A stretch of DNA of 64,000 nt, taken from contig NZ_CP022161.1 in the NCBI RefSeq assembly GCF_002214185.1, positions 2,603,767 through 2,667,766 of the forward strand, in the 5' to 3' direction. Made by a program: the position numbers and the translations under genes. The notes under the pieces are model-generated. The model saw only the letters and a list, made by a program, of their open reading frames with translations. It ran no database searches and was not told the DNA's origin. The first letter of the stretch is position 1. Each line of letters opens with the position of its first letter. This DNA comes from Streptomyces capitiformicae. Lineage in GTDB: Bacteria > Actinomycetota > Actinomycetes > Streptomycetales > Streptomycetaceae. This document shows positions 31,235 through 40,268 of the stretch, piece after piece.

Positions 31235-32523
31235 CGGACCCCGACCGGGTCCGTGACCGGGACAAGGACATCGGGTCGGCACTGCAGCGTGGCGAAATAG
31301 TCATTCTCGCTCTCCGCCCGACGAATGCGCTCCACGCTGCCCCCGCGCCGCAGCAGCAGTTCCTGCGGACGCAGTCGCCCGTTGTAGGTGAAGCCCATCG
31401 AATGGGCGTGGGCGCCGGTGTCGTGGATGAGAAGCAAGTCACCTTCGGTGACAATGGGCAAGGTGCGTTGCTCGGCGAACTTGTCGTTGTTCTCGCATAG
31501 CGACCCGACCACGTCGACCACCTCATGCCGACGGTCGGAACCGTCCGGCACGGTGATGTGGTGGTACGCGCCGTATATCGCCGGGCGCATCAGAGCACTC
31601 ATTCCGGCGTCCACCCCGACGTACTCGCGCCATTTGCTCATCCGGTTGAGCACTCGGGTCACCAGCACACCGTGCGGGCCGGTGACATAGCGTCCGCTCT
31701 CGAACAGCAGGCGGGGGCGGGGCAGTCCCGTGGCCAGCTCCCAGTCCCGCAACCGCGCGCCGACGGCGGCACCCAGCGCAGGCAGGTCGAACGGCTTCTC
31801 CTCCGGTCGGTACGGAATGCCGATGCCTCCGCCCAGATTCACGAAGCCGGGCAGGACGCCGAGATCGCGGTGGAGCGTCTCCACCTGTTCCAGCAGCAGG
31901 TCCAGGCTGAGCAGGAAGGGCTGCGGGGTGAGATAGCCCGATCCCAGCATCATGTGCAGCCCGAAGTGTTCGACACCGATCCGCCTGGCCCTCGCGCACA
32001 CGACAGATAGCCGGTCGACCCGGATGCCGAATTTCGCCGACTGCGGGTCACCGAGGTAGGAGGCACCTGCCTCCCCCGCAGCATTGCCCGGGTGCACCCG
32101 CAGGCACAATGTGTCGGGTACCTCACCACGTGCGGCGAGTTTGTCGAGCACGGTCTCGTCGTCCACGTTGATGAGCACGCCGAGCCGTACTGCCGCGTCC
32201 AGTTCCGCCGGGCTGGTGTTGTTGGAGGTAAAGCAAATGTCGTGTCCCACCGCTCCGGCGAGGGCGGCTGCGGTGAGTTCGGGCAGCGAACTGCAGTCGA
32301 AGCCGAAGCCGTGCGCGGCCAGCAGCCTGAGGACGGCCGGGTTGGGATTGGCCTTGACGGCGTAGTACTCCCGGTACGGCGTGTCGGCGAACGCCCGGTT
32401 GAAGGCCGCGCAGTTCTCCTCGATACCCTGTTCGTCGTAGATATGGAATGGCGTGCCGAAATGTTCCGCGGCCCGTGGCAACACGGCGTTCAGCCGCTTC
32501 TCGAAGTCAGCGCTAATCGGCAT
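31231..32523 (-). CDS. lysA: LysA-like PLP decarboxylase (atypical diaminopimelate decarboxylase)
   Basis: 430 aa fold-type III PLP enzyme related to diaminopimelate decarboxylase. The PLP lysine is in YYAVKANPNPAVL, and the phosphate loop GGGIGIPY and ESGRYVTGPHG are present. Two signatures differ from housekeeping LysA: the usual HIGSQ is replaced by HMMLGSG, and the catalytic CESxD segment reads CENND. These changes at substrate-contact positions suggest a modified substrate, as for pathway-specific LysA homologues such as TabA. ATG 32523 overlaps the upstream SAM-enzyme gene by 11 bp. Confidence 0.82.
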   Translation of the reverse strand: MPISADFEKRLNAVLPRAAEHFGTPFHIYDEQGIEENCAAFNRAFADTPYREYYAVKANPNPAVLRLLAAHGFGFDCSSLPELTAAALAGAVGHDICFTSNNTSPAELDAAVRLGVLINVDDETVLDKLAARGEVPDTLCLRVHPGNAAGEAGASYLGDPQSAKFGIRVDRLSVVCARARRIGVEHFGLHMMLGSGYLTPQPFLLSLDLLLEQVETLHRDLGVLPGFVNLGGGIGIPYRPEEKPFDLPALGAAVGARLRDWELATGLPRPRLLFESGRYVTGPHGVLVTRVLNRMSKWREYVGVDAGMSALMRPAIYGAYHHITVPDGSDRRHEVVDVVGSLCENNDKFAEQRTLPIVTEGDLLLIHDTGAHAHSMGFTYNGRLRPQELLLRRGGSVERIRRAESENDYFATLQCRPDVLVPVTDPVGVR

Positions 32524-33235
32524 GGTGGCCGCCCCGCCGGGGATCGCTGGGCCGCTCCGCGGCGGTTGCCGTGACCACCGCCCGGATGCGTTCGCCGGAC
32601 AGCGGCCGCTCGTACGCGAAGGACTCGACGGTGACCTCGGAGAAGCCCGAGGCCAGGGCCTCGTCGCGCAGGTAGGCACCGGACAGCCAGTAGAAGCCAG
32701 GGACTCCCGGAGCTGCCTGGACGGGTTCGCCGTTGCGGGGGCTGTCGTTGGAGATGATCAGCGTGCCCCGCCCGGTGCCGTCGGTGAGCCAGGAGCGGAT
32801 GCGGGTCATGAGGCCGGACAGGCCCACCGCGGAGGTGTACAGGTGGCCGAGTAGACCGTCGGCGTAGATCACGGGCCACACGGCGGAGGGGGCCCAGGCA
32901 GTGACGTCCTCGCGCTGCGCAGTGAGTCCCTTAGATCGCGCGAGTGCGACCGCTTCGTCCAGGGCGTCGACCGCGAGGACCTCGTAGCCGTCGTTCAAGA
33001 TGTCCATCTCCACGACGGCATTGCCGCTGCCGAGGCTCAGTAGCCGGTTCGTTCCGTGGTCCTCGAGCGCGGTGACGAGCTTGTCGTGGATCCATTTGCG
33101 ATATGGGGCGGAGTAGGTCGAGGGCGTGACAGAGTCGCCACGCGCCTGGCCCTGCTCCCATATCTCGTACAGATTGGGCTCGCTGTCACGGTCCGGCAGA
33201 TAGAATCGGCGGAGGTCGTCGAGCTTGTCGGGCAC
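32513..33235 (-). CDS. SAM-dependent enzyme, possible TblA-like
   Basis: 240 aa class I methyltransferase fold. Motif I is LLSLGSGNAVVEMDIL, motif II around YEVLAVDALDEAV, and an acidic region near PVIYADGLLGHL. The N-terminus contains LYEIWEQGQARGDSVTPSTY, preceding YRKWIHDKL. By position beside lysA/dapC/dapD homologues it corresponds to TblA of the tabtoxin cluster, an SAM-binding protein of uncertain chemistry; I could not align the two sequences. GTG 33235 follows GAGAGG. It heads the four-gene run. Confidence 0.72.
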   Translation of the reverse strand: MPDKLDDLRRFYLPDRDSEPNLYEIWEQGQARGDSVTPSTYSAPYRKWIHDKLVTALEDHGTNRLLSLGSGNAVVEMDILNDGYEVLAVDALDEAVALARSKGLTAQREDVTAWAPSAVWPVIYADGLLGHLYTSAVGLSGLMTRIRSWLTDGTGRGTLIISNDSPRNGEPVQAAPGVPGFYWLSGAYLRDEALASGFSEVTVESFAYERPLSGERIRAVVTATAAERPSDPRRGGHHAD

Positions 33236-33472
33236 GCGTTTTTCCTCTCGGACGTCTGTATTCCGGGCGATCGCGGCGAAAATTCACGGACGGGTCGTGG
33301 GCGCGGTGTGCCAGCACTTGGCGCTCGCCATGCGGAGGGCAAGCGCCCGTGGCCGCGACCCGGTGTTGGGCAGGGCAGATATCTGTCGCGGGGGAGCGCG
33401 GCTCCGTGCCGCCCACCGGGGGGGGAATCGGTGCCAGGAACTGCACGGGAAGGGCGATGGCCTCGGCAATCT

Positions 33473-35842
33473 TCAGGACTGGCTCTCCAACTCGGTGAAG
33501 CGCTCCAGGACCTGTCGGCCGAGCGCTTCGACGGTCGGCGCTCGGAACAGGTCGACGAGGCTGATCGCGACCCCGGTCAGTGCCTCGATGCGGTTGGTCA
33601 CCCGCGTGGCGAGCAGCGAATGACCGCCCAGATCGAAGAAGTTGTCCCGGATCCCAATGTGTCGCACCCCGAGAATCTCCATCCACACATCGGCGATGGC
33701 CTGTTCCACCTCGTTGCGGGGCGCTACGAAGTCGTCGCCCGGCGCCTCCGCGTCGGGGTCCGGGGCGGGCAGGGCGCGACGGTCGACCTTGCCGTTGGGG
33801 GTCAGCGGCAGGGCGTCCAGGACGACGATGACGCCCGGCACCATGTACCCGGGCAGGGTGCGGCGGCAGTGCTCCCGCACCGCTCCCACGTCGACGGTGT
33901 GTCCGAGGGTAGGGACGCAGTAGGCGACGAGTCGTTTGTCCCCTGGCGTGTCCTCGCGTACGGCGGCCACGGCGGACGCCACGTTGGCGTGCGCGACCAG
34001 CGTGGACTCCACGTCGCCGAGTTCGACGCGCTGGCCGCGCAGCTTTACCTGGGTGTCGATGCGGCCGAGGAACTCCAGATCGCCGTCGGGAAGCTGTCGC
34101 ACGAGGTCCCCGGAGCGGTACATCCGTTCCCCCTTGGCGAACGGGTGGGGGACGAACCGCTCGGCCGTGAGCGCCGGCCGGTTCCCGTAGCCGCGGGTGA
34201 CCCCGACGCCCCCGATCCACAGCTCACCCGGCACGCCCACCGGTACGAGCCCTCCGGCCCGGTCCATAACGCACACCTGGGTGTTGGCCACGGGTTTGCC
34301 GATGAGTACAGGACCCGGCCGGTCGAGCACGTACGTCGCCGCCGTGATGGTGGTCTCGGTGGGGGCGTAGGTGGCGTGGATGGGCACGGAAGTGACGGCG
34401 AACCAGTTGGCCACGGAACCCGGCGAGATCTGTTCGCCACCAAGGATCAGCAGCCGTAGCCACTGACCCGGGCCGCCGTCGGCCAGCAGCGGGATGACCT
34501 GTTCCCAGAGCGCGATGGGCAGCTCGGCGACGGTGACTTGGGACGTTTGCAGGGTGGCCACCACGTCCTGAGGGCTCCAGTGAGAGGCGTCCCGGAGCAC
34601 CAGGCTGCCGCCGCACATCAACGCCGGGAAGATCTGCTCGGCGGCCGCGTCGAAGCTCGCGGAGGCGAACTGCAAAACGCGATCGCGCTCCGTCAGCGAG
34701 TACTGGCGCCGCATCTCCTGAATGCGGTTGCTCAATGATCGGTGGGTGAGCTGCACCCCCTTGGGCCGTCCGGTGGAGCCAGAGGTGTACAGCACATAAG
34801 CGAGGTCGTCGGGCGTGGTCTGGGGCGTGGGATCGGTATCCGGCAGGCCGGTCGTCGCGTCGTCCTTGCCGACTAGGATCGTGGTGACGCCCTGGGGTAG
34901 TGTCCCCAGCCACCGCTCCTGAGTGACGACTAGGGCCGCCCCGGCGTTCTCCAGCATGAACCGCAGCCGCTCGGCCGGATAGTCCGGGTCGAGCGGTACG
35001 TGGACCCCGCCCGCCTTGAGCACGCCGAGCAGAGACCAGATGAGCTCAGCGTCCCGTCCCATGCAGACGCCGACGGGCGTGCCGGCGGTGACGCCCAGCC
35101 CCATCAGCCGGTGCGCCAGGCCGTTGGCGAGGGCATTCAGCCGCCGATAGGTCAGGCTCTCGGTGCCGCAGCGCACGGCGACGGCATCGGGGGTGCGCGC
35201 TACTTGGGCCTCCACCAGCTGGTGCAGGAGCAGGGAATCATCGAAGAAGCGCACTGTGTCGTTGAACGGGCCAACGATGGCGCGCCGTTCCTCGGCGGTG
35301 AGCAGGTTCAGCTCCTGAACACTCCGCTCCGGCCGCTCCAGCGCATCGGTGAGCAGGACAGACAACTGCCCGGCGAAGCGCTGGAGTTCGGTCGTGTCGA
35401 ACGTTCCTGGAGCGCAGTCCAGTGTGCAGCGGAGCTCCTGCACGTCCCAGGCACAGTTGAGCCGGAGCTCCTGCGGTCCCGTTCCGGGCACGAGCGGATG
35501 GGGGACGCTGGCCCCGTAGGTGACGGAGGATGCCTCGGCGTCATGCGCCACTTGGCCGGCCTGCCCGAGCAGCTGCCGGAAGGTGGTCTCCTCGTCCGTA
35601 CGGCAGCGCAGCGGCCCGGACGCCGCATCGACCTGCACCTCTTCGTGGCCGCTCCATCGCAGCAGCAGGGCCCAGAAGCCCGCCAGCGGCACCGCGGCCG
35701 GGGCGCAGCCGTCGCTCCCAGCCAGCAGCCGCAGTCCACGGGCCGTGGCGGGCCGCAGGGGGACGGCCACCGACACGTCCTGTGGGTCGGCGGCGGGCGG
35801 TGCCATGGCGGTGACCGCCTGCGCCGTACGATCATTGTTCAT
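33473..35842 (-). CDS. NRPS: partial C, A (Lys-like), T
   Basis: 789 aa. Residues ~20-185 are only the C-terminal half of a condensation domain, without HHxxxDG, so no peptide bond can be made by this protein itself. The adenylation domain (~200-700) has YTSGSTGRPKG, YAPTET, YRSGDLVR and NGKVDR. A carrier domain ends the protein (DNFFDLGGHSLLATR). The hand-read specificity residues are D-A-E-E-I-G-T-I-T-K, close to the lysine-type DAE.IG..K codes. It probably docks with the orphan C-terminal C domain of the 51903 protein. ATG 35842 follows GGGAGGCG. Confidence 0.88.
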   Translation of the reverse strand: MNNDRTAQAVTAMAPPAADPQDVSVAVPLRPATARGLRLLAGSDGCAPAAVPLAGFWALLLRWSGHEEVQVDAASGPLRCRTDEETTFRQLLGQAGQVAHDAEASSVTYGASVPHPLVPGTGPQELRLNCAWDVQELRCTLDCAPGTFDTTELQRFAGQLSVLLTDALERPERSVQELNLLTAEERRAIVGPFNDTVRFFDDSLLLHQLVEAQVARTPDAVAVRCGTESLTYRRLNALANGLAHRLMGLGVTAGTPVGVCMGRDAELIWSLLGVLKAGGVHVPLDPDYPAERLRFMLENAGAALVVTQERWLGTLPQGVTTILVGKDDATTGLPDTDPTPQTTPDDLAYVLYTSGSTGRPKGVQLTHRSLSNRIQEMRRQYSLTERDRVLQFASASFDAAAEQIFPALMCGGSLVLRDASHWSPQDVVATLQTSQVTVAELPIALWEQVIPLLADGGPGQWLRLLILGGEQISPGSVANWFAVTSVPIHATYAPTETTITAATYVLDRPGPVLIGKPVANTQVCVMDRAGGLVPVGVPGELWIGGVGVTRGYGNRPALTAERFVPHPFAKGERMYRSGDLVRQLPDGDLEFLGRIDTQVKLRGQRVELGDVESTLVAHANVASAVAAVREDTPGDKRLVAYCVPTLGHTVDVGAVREHCRRTLPGYMVPGVIVVLDALPLTPNGKVDRRALPAPDPDAEAPGDDFVAPRNEVEQAIADVWMEILGVRHIGIRDNFFDLGGHSLLATRVTNRIEALTGVAISLVDLFRAPTVEALGRQVLERFTELESQS

Positions 35843-35974
35843 TGGGCGCCTCCCGTGTGGTCCGTGCCGGGTTAGCCATGCGCCGAATTGCAGGGTTCGA
35901 TGATCCCTTTGGCTGAGGTGACGACCCTCCGCAAACGGCTTGCAGGTAGTGCGCGTCGTGCGGGAGGAGCGCGG

Positions 35975-36190
35975 TCATATGTCGCACGCCGCCACCGCGT
36001 CGTCCAGCAGGCGCCCCACGTGCTCCCGGTCGGCGTCCCCGTCGAAGTCGACCGAGTCGTCTTCGCGCTGGAATGGCCGCAGCGCCTGCACGGAATGCTT
36101 GAGGGACAGCCACGGCTCGACTGTGGCCAGGGCTGGCACCTGCGCCGTCCCGGTGCCGAGACCGGGACCGGTGGGGACGGTGGATGTCAC
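35975..36190 (-). CDS. Small acidic protein of the cluster (71 aa)
   Basis: GTG 36190 with CTAGGAGA 9 nt upstream opens a 71-aa frame. The N-terminus PTGPGL is shared with the dioxygenase at 27.8 kb, because both starts lie in the duplicated upstream region. The C-terminal half is acidic (REDDSVDFDGDADREHV, then LLDDAVAACDI). No known family; it is not an obvious MbtH, carrier protein or lanthipeptide precursor. It lies between the ArsR-type gene and the A-T NRPS gene. It could be a truncated leftover of a larger gene or a real small protein. Confidence 0.5.
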   Translation of the reverse strand: MTSTVPTGPGLGTGTAQVPALATVEPWLSLKHSVQALRPFQREDDSVDFDGDADREHVGRLLDDAVAACDI

Positions 36191-36282
36191 TGGCGGGTCT
36201 CCTAGCCGGTAAGGAACTCGGTCCGGCCCATGGTCGACGCACGCATATCTTCGGCGTATCGGCGACCAATCCGCCGCCTATC

Positions 36283-37287
36283 TCAGTCCGCGGCGGACCC
36301 CGCGAGTAACGCGTCGCCCAGTCTGGTGCGCCGGTAGACAACGGCGCGGCCCGTCCGGGTGCCCTCGACCAGACCGGACTTCCTGAGCACGGACAGATGA
36401 TCGCCGACCGCGCCGAGGCTCATGCGCAGGGCGCGGGTGAGCTGCGTGGTGGTGATCGGTCCATCCATATTGGTGAGGATCAGAGCCCTGGAGCGGCCGA
36501 TCAGCGGGATCAGGTGAGCGGTGGCCGGATGGTGTGAGGCAGCCGTCGGCCACAGGGCGGCCGCGCCGTCGGCTGGGTAGACCACGGCGTTGTGCCAGGG
36601 TTCGTCCCAGCAGAACCACAGGCCGTCGAACACGTTGGGCAGGTACAGGATGCCGCCCTTCCGGAGCACCCGTCGCTCGTGCAGCATGCCGGAGACCTCG
36701 ATGACGGCACCGGAGGCCTGGGGGTGCCACCGAATCGTGGGTGCCAGTTCGCTGAGCACTCCGTCCCAGCCCTCGGTGATCAGCTGGTCGGCGCGGTGGG
36801 CGATGTCACGTTGCAAGATGGTGCGCATCCGGTCCCAGTCCGGGGCCACGAACTCCTCCCAGGCCAGGCTGAGGGCGTGCGTGAAGCGGCCCACGGGGTC
36901 GGGCGAGTCGAAGATGCGAACCACCTTGTCTGGCAGCGCGCGTCCTTCGAAGACCCGCGCCACCTCCTGACGGGCTCGCACCGCCGGTGTCTCCCGCACC
37001 GCGGCCAGATCCTGCGGGAACGTCGACGTACTGCCTTGGGGCGGCGGTGCGATGAAGTCCGGGTTGTAGCCGCGAGCGCCGAGGATGGAGATCAGAGCCG
37101 CCAGGTCGGGCTCGGCTTCGCACATCGCGTGCAGACGCCCCCGATTGCGATCCGCCCACGGGCGCGCCGCCCATGAGGAGATCCGGCCGGACAGGACCAG
37201 CAAGGCCGCCACGACCTGGGTGATCGGGGATATCGCGAAACGACTGGCCCCGAGGTCATCAGCCCCCACCTCGATATGCAGCGTCAC
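36283..37287 (-). CDS. ArsR-type winged-helix transcriptional regulator (DUF5937-like)
   Basis: 334 aa. The N-terminal ~240 residues form the long sensor part seen in Streptomyces ArsR/DUF5937 regulators. The C-terminal winged helix contains ITTTQLTRALRMSLGAVGDH, LSVLRKSGLVEGTRTGR and AVVYRRTRLGDALL. GTG 37287 follows GAAAGG; the longer frame upstream would cross the divergent promoter. Divergently transcribed from the MFS exporter, the usual arrangement for a repressor of its own exporter. Confidence 0.85.
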   Translation of the reverse strand: MTLHIEVGADDLGASRFAISPITQVVAALLVLSGRISSWAARPWADRNRGRLHAMCEAEPDLAALISILGARGYNPDFIAPPPQGSTSTFPQDLAAVRETPAVRARQEVARVFEGRALPDKVVRIFDSPDPVGRFTHALSLAWEEFVAPDWDRMRTILQRDIAHRADQLITEGWDGVLSELAPTIRWHPQASGAVIEVSGMLHERRVLRKGGILYLPNVFDGLWFCWDEPWHNAVVYPADGAAALWPTAASHHPATAHLIPLIGRSRALILTNMDGPITTTQLTRALRMSLGAVGDHLSVLRKSGLVEGTRTGRAVVYRRTRLGDALLAGSAAD

Positions 37288-37297
37288 ACCGGCGACC

Positions 37298-37337
37298 TTT
37301 CGTTTCGTTTGTGGACGAAACCCTGGTGGGCGCCACC
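37298..37337. promoter_or_regulatory. Candidate operator between ArsR-type regulator and MFS exporter
   Basis: Two short inverted repeats lie in the 124-bp divergent gap: TTTCGT (37298-37303, repeated at 37303-37308) against ACGAAA (37315-37320), and GGTGG-GCG-CCACC (37325-37337). Position and symmetry suit a shared operator; which one is bound cannot be told. Confidence 0.4.
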
Positions 37338-37411
37338 CGCACGTGGCCATCGTACTGTCTCCCAGCCATCGGAAAGCCGCCGTGCCGTCTCCCTTTCCTA
37401 GGAGAATCTCA

Positions 37412-38629
37412 ATGCTCGTCAGCGACGACAACAAGCCCCCGGGCTACCGGGGGGTGTTCCAGGAGCGGGACTTCCGGGCGCTGTGGGCGGCGCACGCGTT
37501 GCTCAATCTGGGCGAGGTCATGAAGGCCCTCGCCCTGTCCGCGCTCGTCTATAGCCGCAGCGGTTCGCCACTGCTGGCCGGCATCGCCTATGTGGCGGGG
37601 TTTCTGCCGCAGGTGCTGGGCAGTGCCGCCCTGCTCTCTCTCGCCGACCGGCTGCCGACCCGGCCGACCATGGCCGGCTGGGACGTGGCCCGGGCGGCCG
37701 GCGCGGCGGTGCTCGCCCTCGACATGCTGCCAGTGCCCGGAGTGCTGGCCCTGACCATGTTGTACGGCCTGTTCGATCCGGTGCCCGCCGCCATGAAGAC
37801 GGCCCTGCTCCCGGAGCTCCTGGGCGCCCGGCGGTTCGTGCCAGCCCAGTCCCTGATGAACATCACGGTCGGCGCCGCGCAGATCGCCGGCTTCGCCGTC
37901 GGCGGCGGTCTGCTTGCGTTGCTCGGCCCCGTCGGCACGCTCTGGGTGGTCTGCGGCGGCGCCCTGCTGTCCGCCGCAGTGCTCCGTCTCGGCCTGCGGA
38001 TCCGCCCCTCGCGCGGGGTGGGCAGGGCCGCGGTCACCCCGGCCCAGGCCCTCGCCACCACCTGGTCGGTGAACCGGGCCCTGTGGGCGGACGTCCGGGT
38101 GCGCCGCTTGTTGCTGGCGCTGTGGCTGCCCGCGTGCTGGATCGTCGGCGCGGAGGCGCTCATGATCTCGTACGCGGACGAGATCGGCAGCCCGCGGGCT
38201 GTCGGCGCGCTGCTCACCGCCGCGGCAGTCGGCATGCTGTTCGGTGACGTCCTCGTCGGCCGTTTCGCCACCCAAAGCCAGCGCAACCGCTGGGCGCTGC
38301 CGCTGTCCGTACTGCTGGGCGCTCCGTACCTGCTCTTCGCCGCGCAGCCGGGCATCGCTGTGGCCGCCGGGCTGGCGGCACTGGCCAGTATCGGGTTCGG
38401 CTACAGCCTGTGCCTCCAGGAACCGTTCGTCAGCGCGGTCCCTGTCGAGTCACGCGGCCAGGCCTTCGGGCTGTCGACCTCCGGTCTGATGTCCTGCCAG
38501 GGCATCGCCGCAGGCCTGACCGGGGTAGTCGCCGAGTTGGTGCGGCCGTCGGTAGGTATCGCCATGGCGGCGGTGGCCTCCCTGGTCTGCACGGCGCTGC
38601 TGGGCCGCGTGCTCAGGCCGACGCCGTGA
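37412..38629 (+). CDS. MFS-family exporter
   Basis: 405 aa integral membrane protein with about 12 hydrophobic segments (e.g. LLAGIAYVAGFLPQVLGSAA, split regions through ALASIGFGYSLCL). An N-terminal FQERDFRALWAAHALLNLGE signature is typical of the MFS_3/enterobactin-exporter-like group found with ArsR regulators in Streptomyces. ATG 37412 follows CTAGGAGAATCTCA. It probably exports the peptide and gives self-resistance. It is convergent with, and overlaps by 17 bp, the DUF885 gene. Confidence 0.87.
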   Translation: MLVSDDNKPPGYRGVFQERDFRALWAAHALLNLGEVMKALALSALVYSRSGSPLLAGIAYVAGFLPQVLGSAALLSLADRLPTRPTMAGWDVARAAGAAVLALDMLPVPGVLALTMLYGLFDPVPAAMKTALLPELLGARRFVPAQSLMNITVGAAQIAGFAVGGGLLALLGPVGTLWVVCGGALLSAAVLRLGLRIRPSRGVGRAAVTPAQALATTWSVNRALWADVRVRRLLLALWLPACWIVGAEALMISYADEIGSPRAVGALLTAAAVGMLFGDVLVGRFATQSQRNRWALPLSVLLGAPYLLFAAQPGIAVAAGLAALASIGFGYSLCLQEPFVSAVPVESRGQAFGLSTSGLMSCQGIAAGLTGVVAELVRPSVGIAMAAVASLVCTALLGRVLRPTP

Positions 38630-40268
38630 CAAGGGCGTCCGCGCGGTCCAGTTCCTCCCGGTCGCCGAGGTACTCCCAGCGCAGCAGCGACAGCGGAACA
38701 TTGCCGTTACGCCAGAGATGGTTGTGGAAGCGCCGCAGCTCGAAGCGCTCACCGAATACGCGACGCGCGTCGGCCAGCAGCGCCAATACCTGGGTCTTAC
38801 CAGCCTGGTAGGACAGCCCCTGACCGGGCGTCAGGGCGAAGAAGGCGGCCTCATGGTGCGCGGTCACGTTGTCTAATGGAACCTCGCGGACCAGCAGCTC
38901 AGCCGCCTCGGGTATGGTCAGGCCGCCCACGGCCAGGGCGATGTCGACACCCACCCGCGCGCTGCGCAGACGCATGAAGTTGTGCACGGTACGGCGGGAG
39001 GCGGGGCTGTCGTCGAAGAGCCCCGCCAGCAGAACCAGTTCCTCGTGGTAGAAGGCGATGCCCTCGTTGACGGCCGAGTCGTGGAAGTGGCGGCGGACCG
39101 GATCGGGATGCCGCCAGGACATCGCGAGCTGCTGGTGGTGTACACCCTCGTGGATGATGCCCAGCCGGGGGTCGTGCGCATTCGCCCGGTCGAAGTAGGG
39201 CAGGTCCGAACAGGGCGGGGGCACATAGCTGACCGCGTCCTCGGTGAGCCGAGCCGGTCCGGTCAGATCGTCGGTAATGCCGAGCCAGCTCAGCTCCGCC
39301 AGATAGCCCGGCAACGGGGCGGTGCGGTAGCGGGGCAGGTCAGCGGGCAGGTCGAGCAACGCCCGGTCGCGGTAGAAGGCTCGTACCTCCTCCTCTGCGG
39401 CCGCGTGCCAGGCGCACTGCGTCGCGGCGTCCGCAGGTAGCGCGGGCTCACTGGCCGGGGAGCCGTGCCGTGTACCGACCAGATCCGCCATGGCCGCGCG
39501 GTCGTCCTCGCGCTCGCCCATCGTGCGCAACTCGGCCACGGTCCACGGCAGTAGTGCGACCTCAGCCAGGTATCGCTGGAACGCACCCTCGCCCACCGGT
39601 CGGTACGGCGGCAGGTCGGGCATCCGCGCCCGCCAGCGTTCCCGGAAGGCGCTCAGTGCCCGCGCGGCCGAGTCAGCAGCGGCCGATAGCTCCCGGGCCA
39701 CCTCCGGGACATGCGGGGTCAGCTCCCGGACGGCACGGGCGAGGCGCGTCTCGATGTCCTCCAACTCTCGGACGGTGAGGGCGGCGAAGTCCGCCTCGGC
39801 GCGGTTCCGCGTGTTCCCCTCGGCCCAGTCCAGCACCCTGGACACGTCGCGTAGGTGCCGGAGCACGGCCTCGGCCCGGGCCGGGCCGAACGGCGGCGGG
39901 GGCAACAGCAAGTCGTACACGGCACCGAGCGCTTGATCCACGTAGAACCCAGGATGCCGTTGCCACAGCCGTAGGGTGTCTAGCTCCCAGCCAGCACGCG
40001 CGACGGCCGAGGAGACCAGCCGGTGGTTCACGTGCACGGGCACCGGTGCCGTGCGGGGGGCCAGCGCCGCCACGGCCTGCCGGAACTTGGACAGCGTCTC
40101 ACGGTGCCGGGCCACCCCCTCCGTGCTCCAGTCCGGCGTCCAGCCCGTGGGCCGGTCCAGGCGCGGGATGTCATCCCGTGAGTGCGGCCGCTGCGCCGCG
40201 CGCCAGGCCCAGAACTCCCGCGCGAGACGGGCTGTGGCCCGGCCGGCGCCGTGGTCAGTAACTGTCAT
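38613..40268 (-). CDS. DUF885-family putative zinc hydrolase
   Basis: 551 aa. DUF885 proteins are predicted metallopeptidase-like hydrolases. The characteristic His/Glu motifs are present: LGIIHEGVHHQQLAMSW (HEGxxHH) and VNEGIAFYHEELVLL (NEGxAxYxE). No signal peptide, so cytoplasmic. The start overlaps the 3' end of the M20 gene by 14 bp. In the cluster it could remove a protecting peptide or acyl group, as TabP does in tabtoxin release, but it is a different family; the substrate is unknown. Confidence 0.8.
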   Translation of the reverse strand: MTVTDHGAGRATARLAREFWAWRAAQRPHSRDDIPRLDRPTGWTPDWSTEGVARHRETLSKFRQAVAALAPRTAPVPVHVNHRLVSSAVARAGWELDTLRLWQRHPGFYVDQALGAVYDLLLPPPPFGPARAEAVLRHLRDVSRVLDWAEGNTRNRAEADFAALTVRELEDIETRLARAVRELTPHVPEVARELSAAADSAARALSAFRERWRARMPDLPPYRPVGEGAFQRYLAEVALLPWTVAELRTMGEREDDRAAMADLVGTRHGSPASEPALPADAATQCAWHAAAEEEVRAFYRDRALLDLPADLPRYRTAPLPGYLAELSWLGITDDLTGPARLTEDAVSYVPPPCSDLPYFDRANAHDPRLGIIHEGVHHQQLAMSWRHPDPVRRHFHDSAVNEGIAFYHEELVLLAGLFDDSPASRRTVHNFMRLRSARVGVDIALAVGGLTIPEAAELLVREVPLDNVTAHHEAAFFALTPGQGLSYQAGKTQVLALLADARRVFGERFELRRFHNHLWRNGNVPLSLLRWEYLGDREELDRADALVTASA

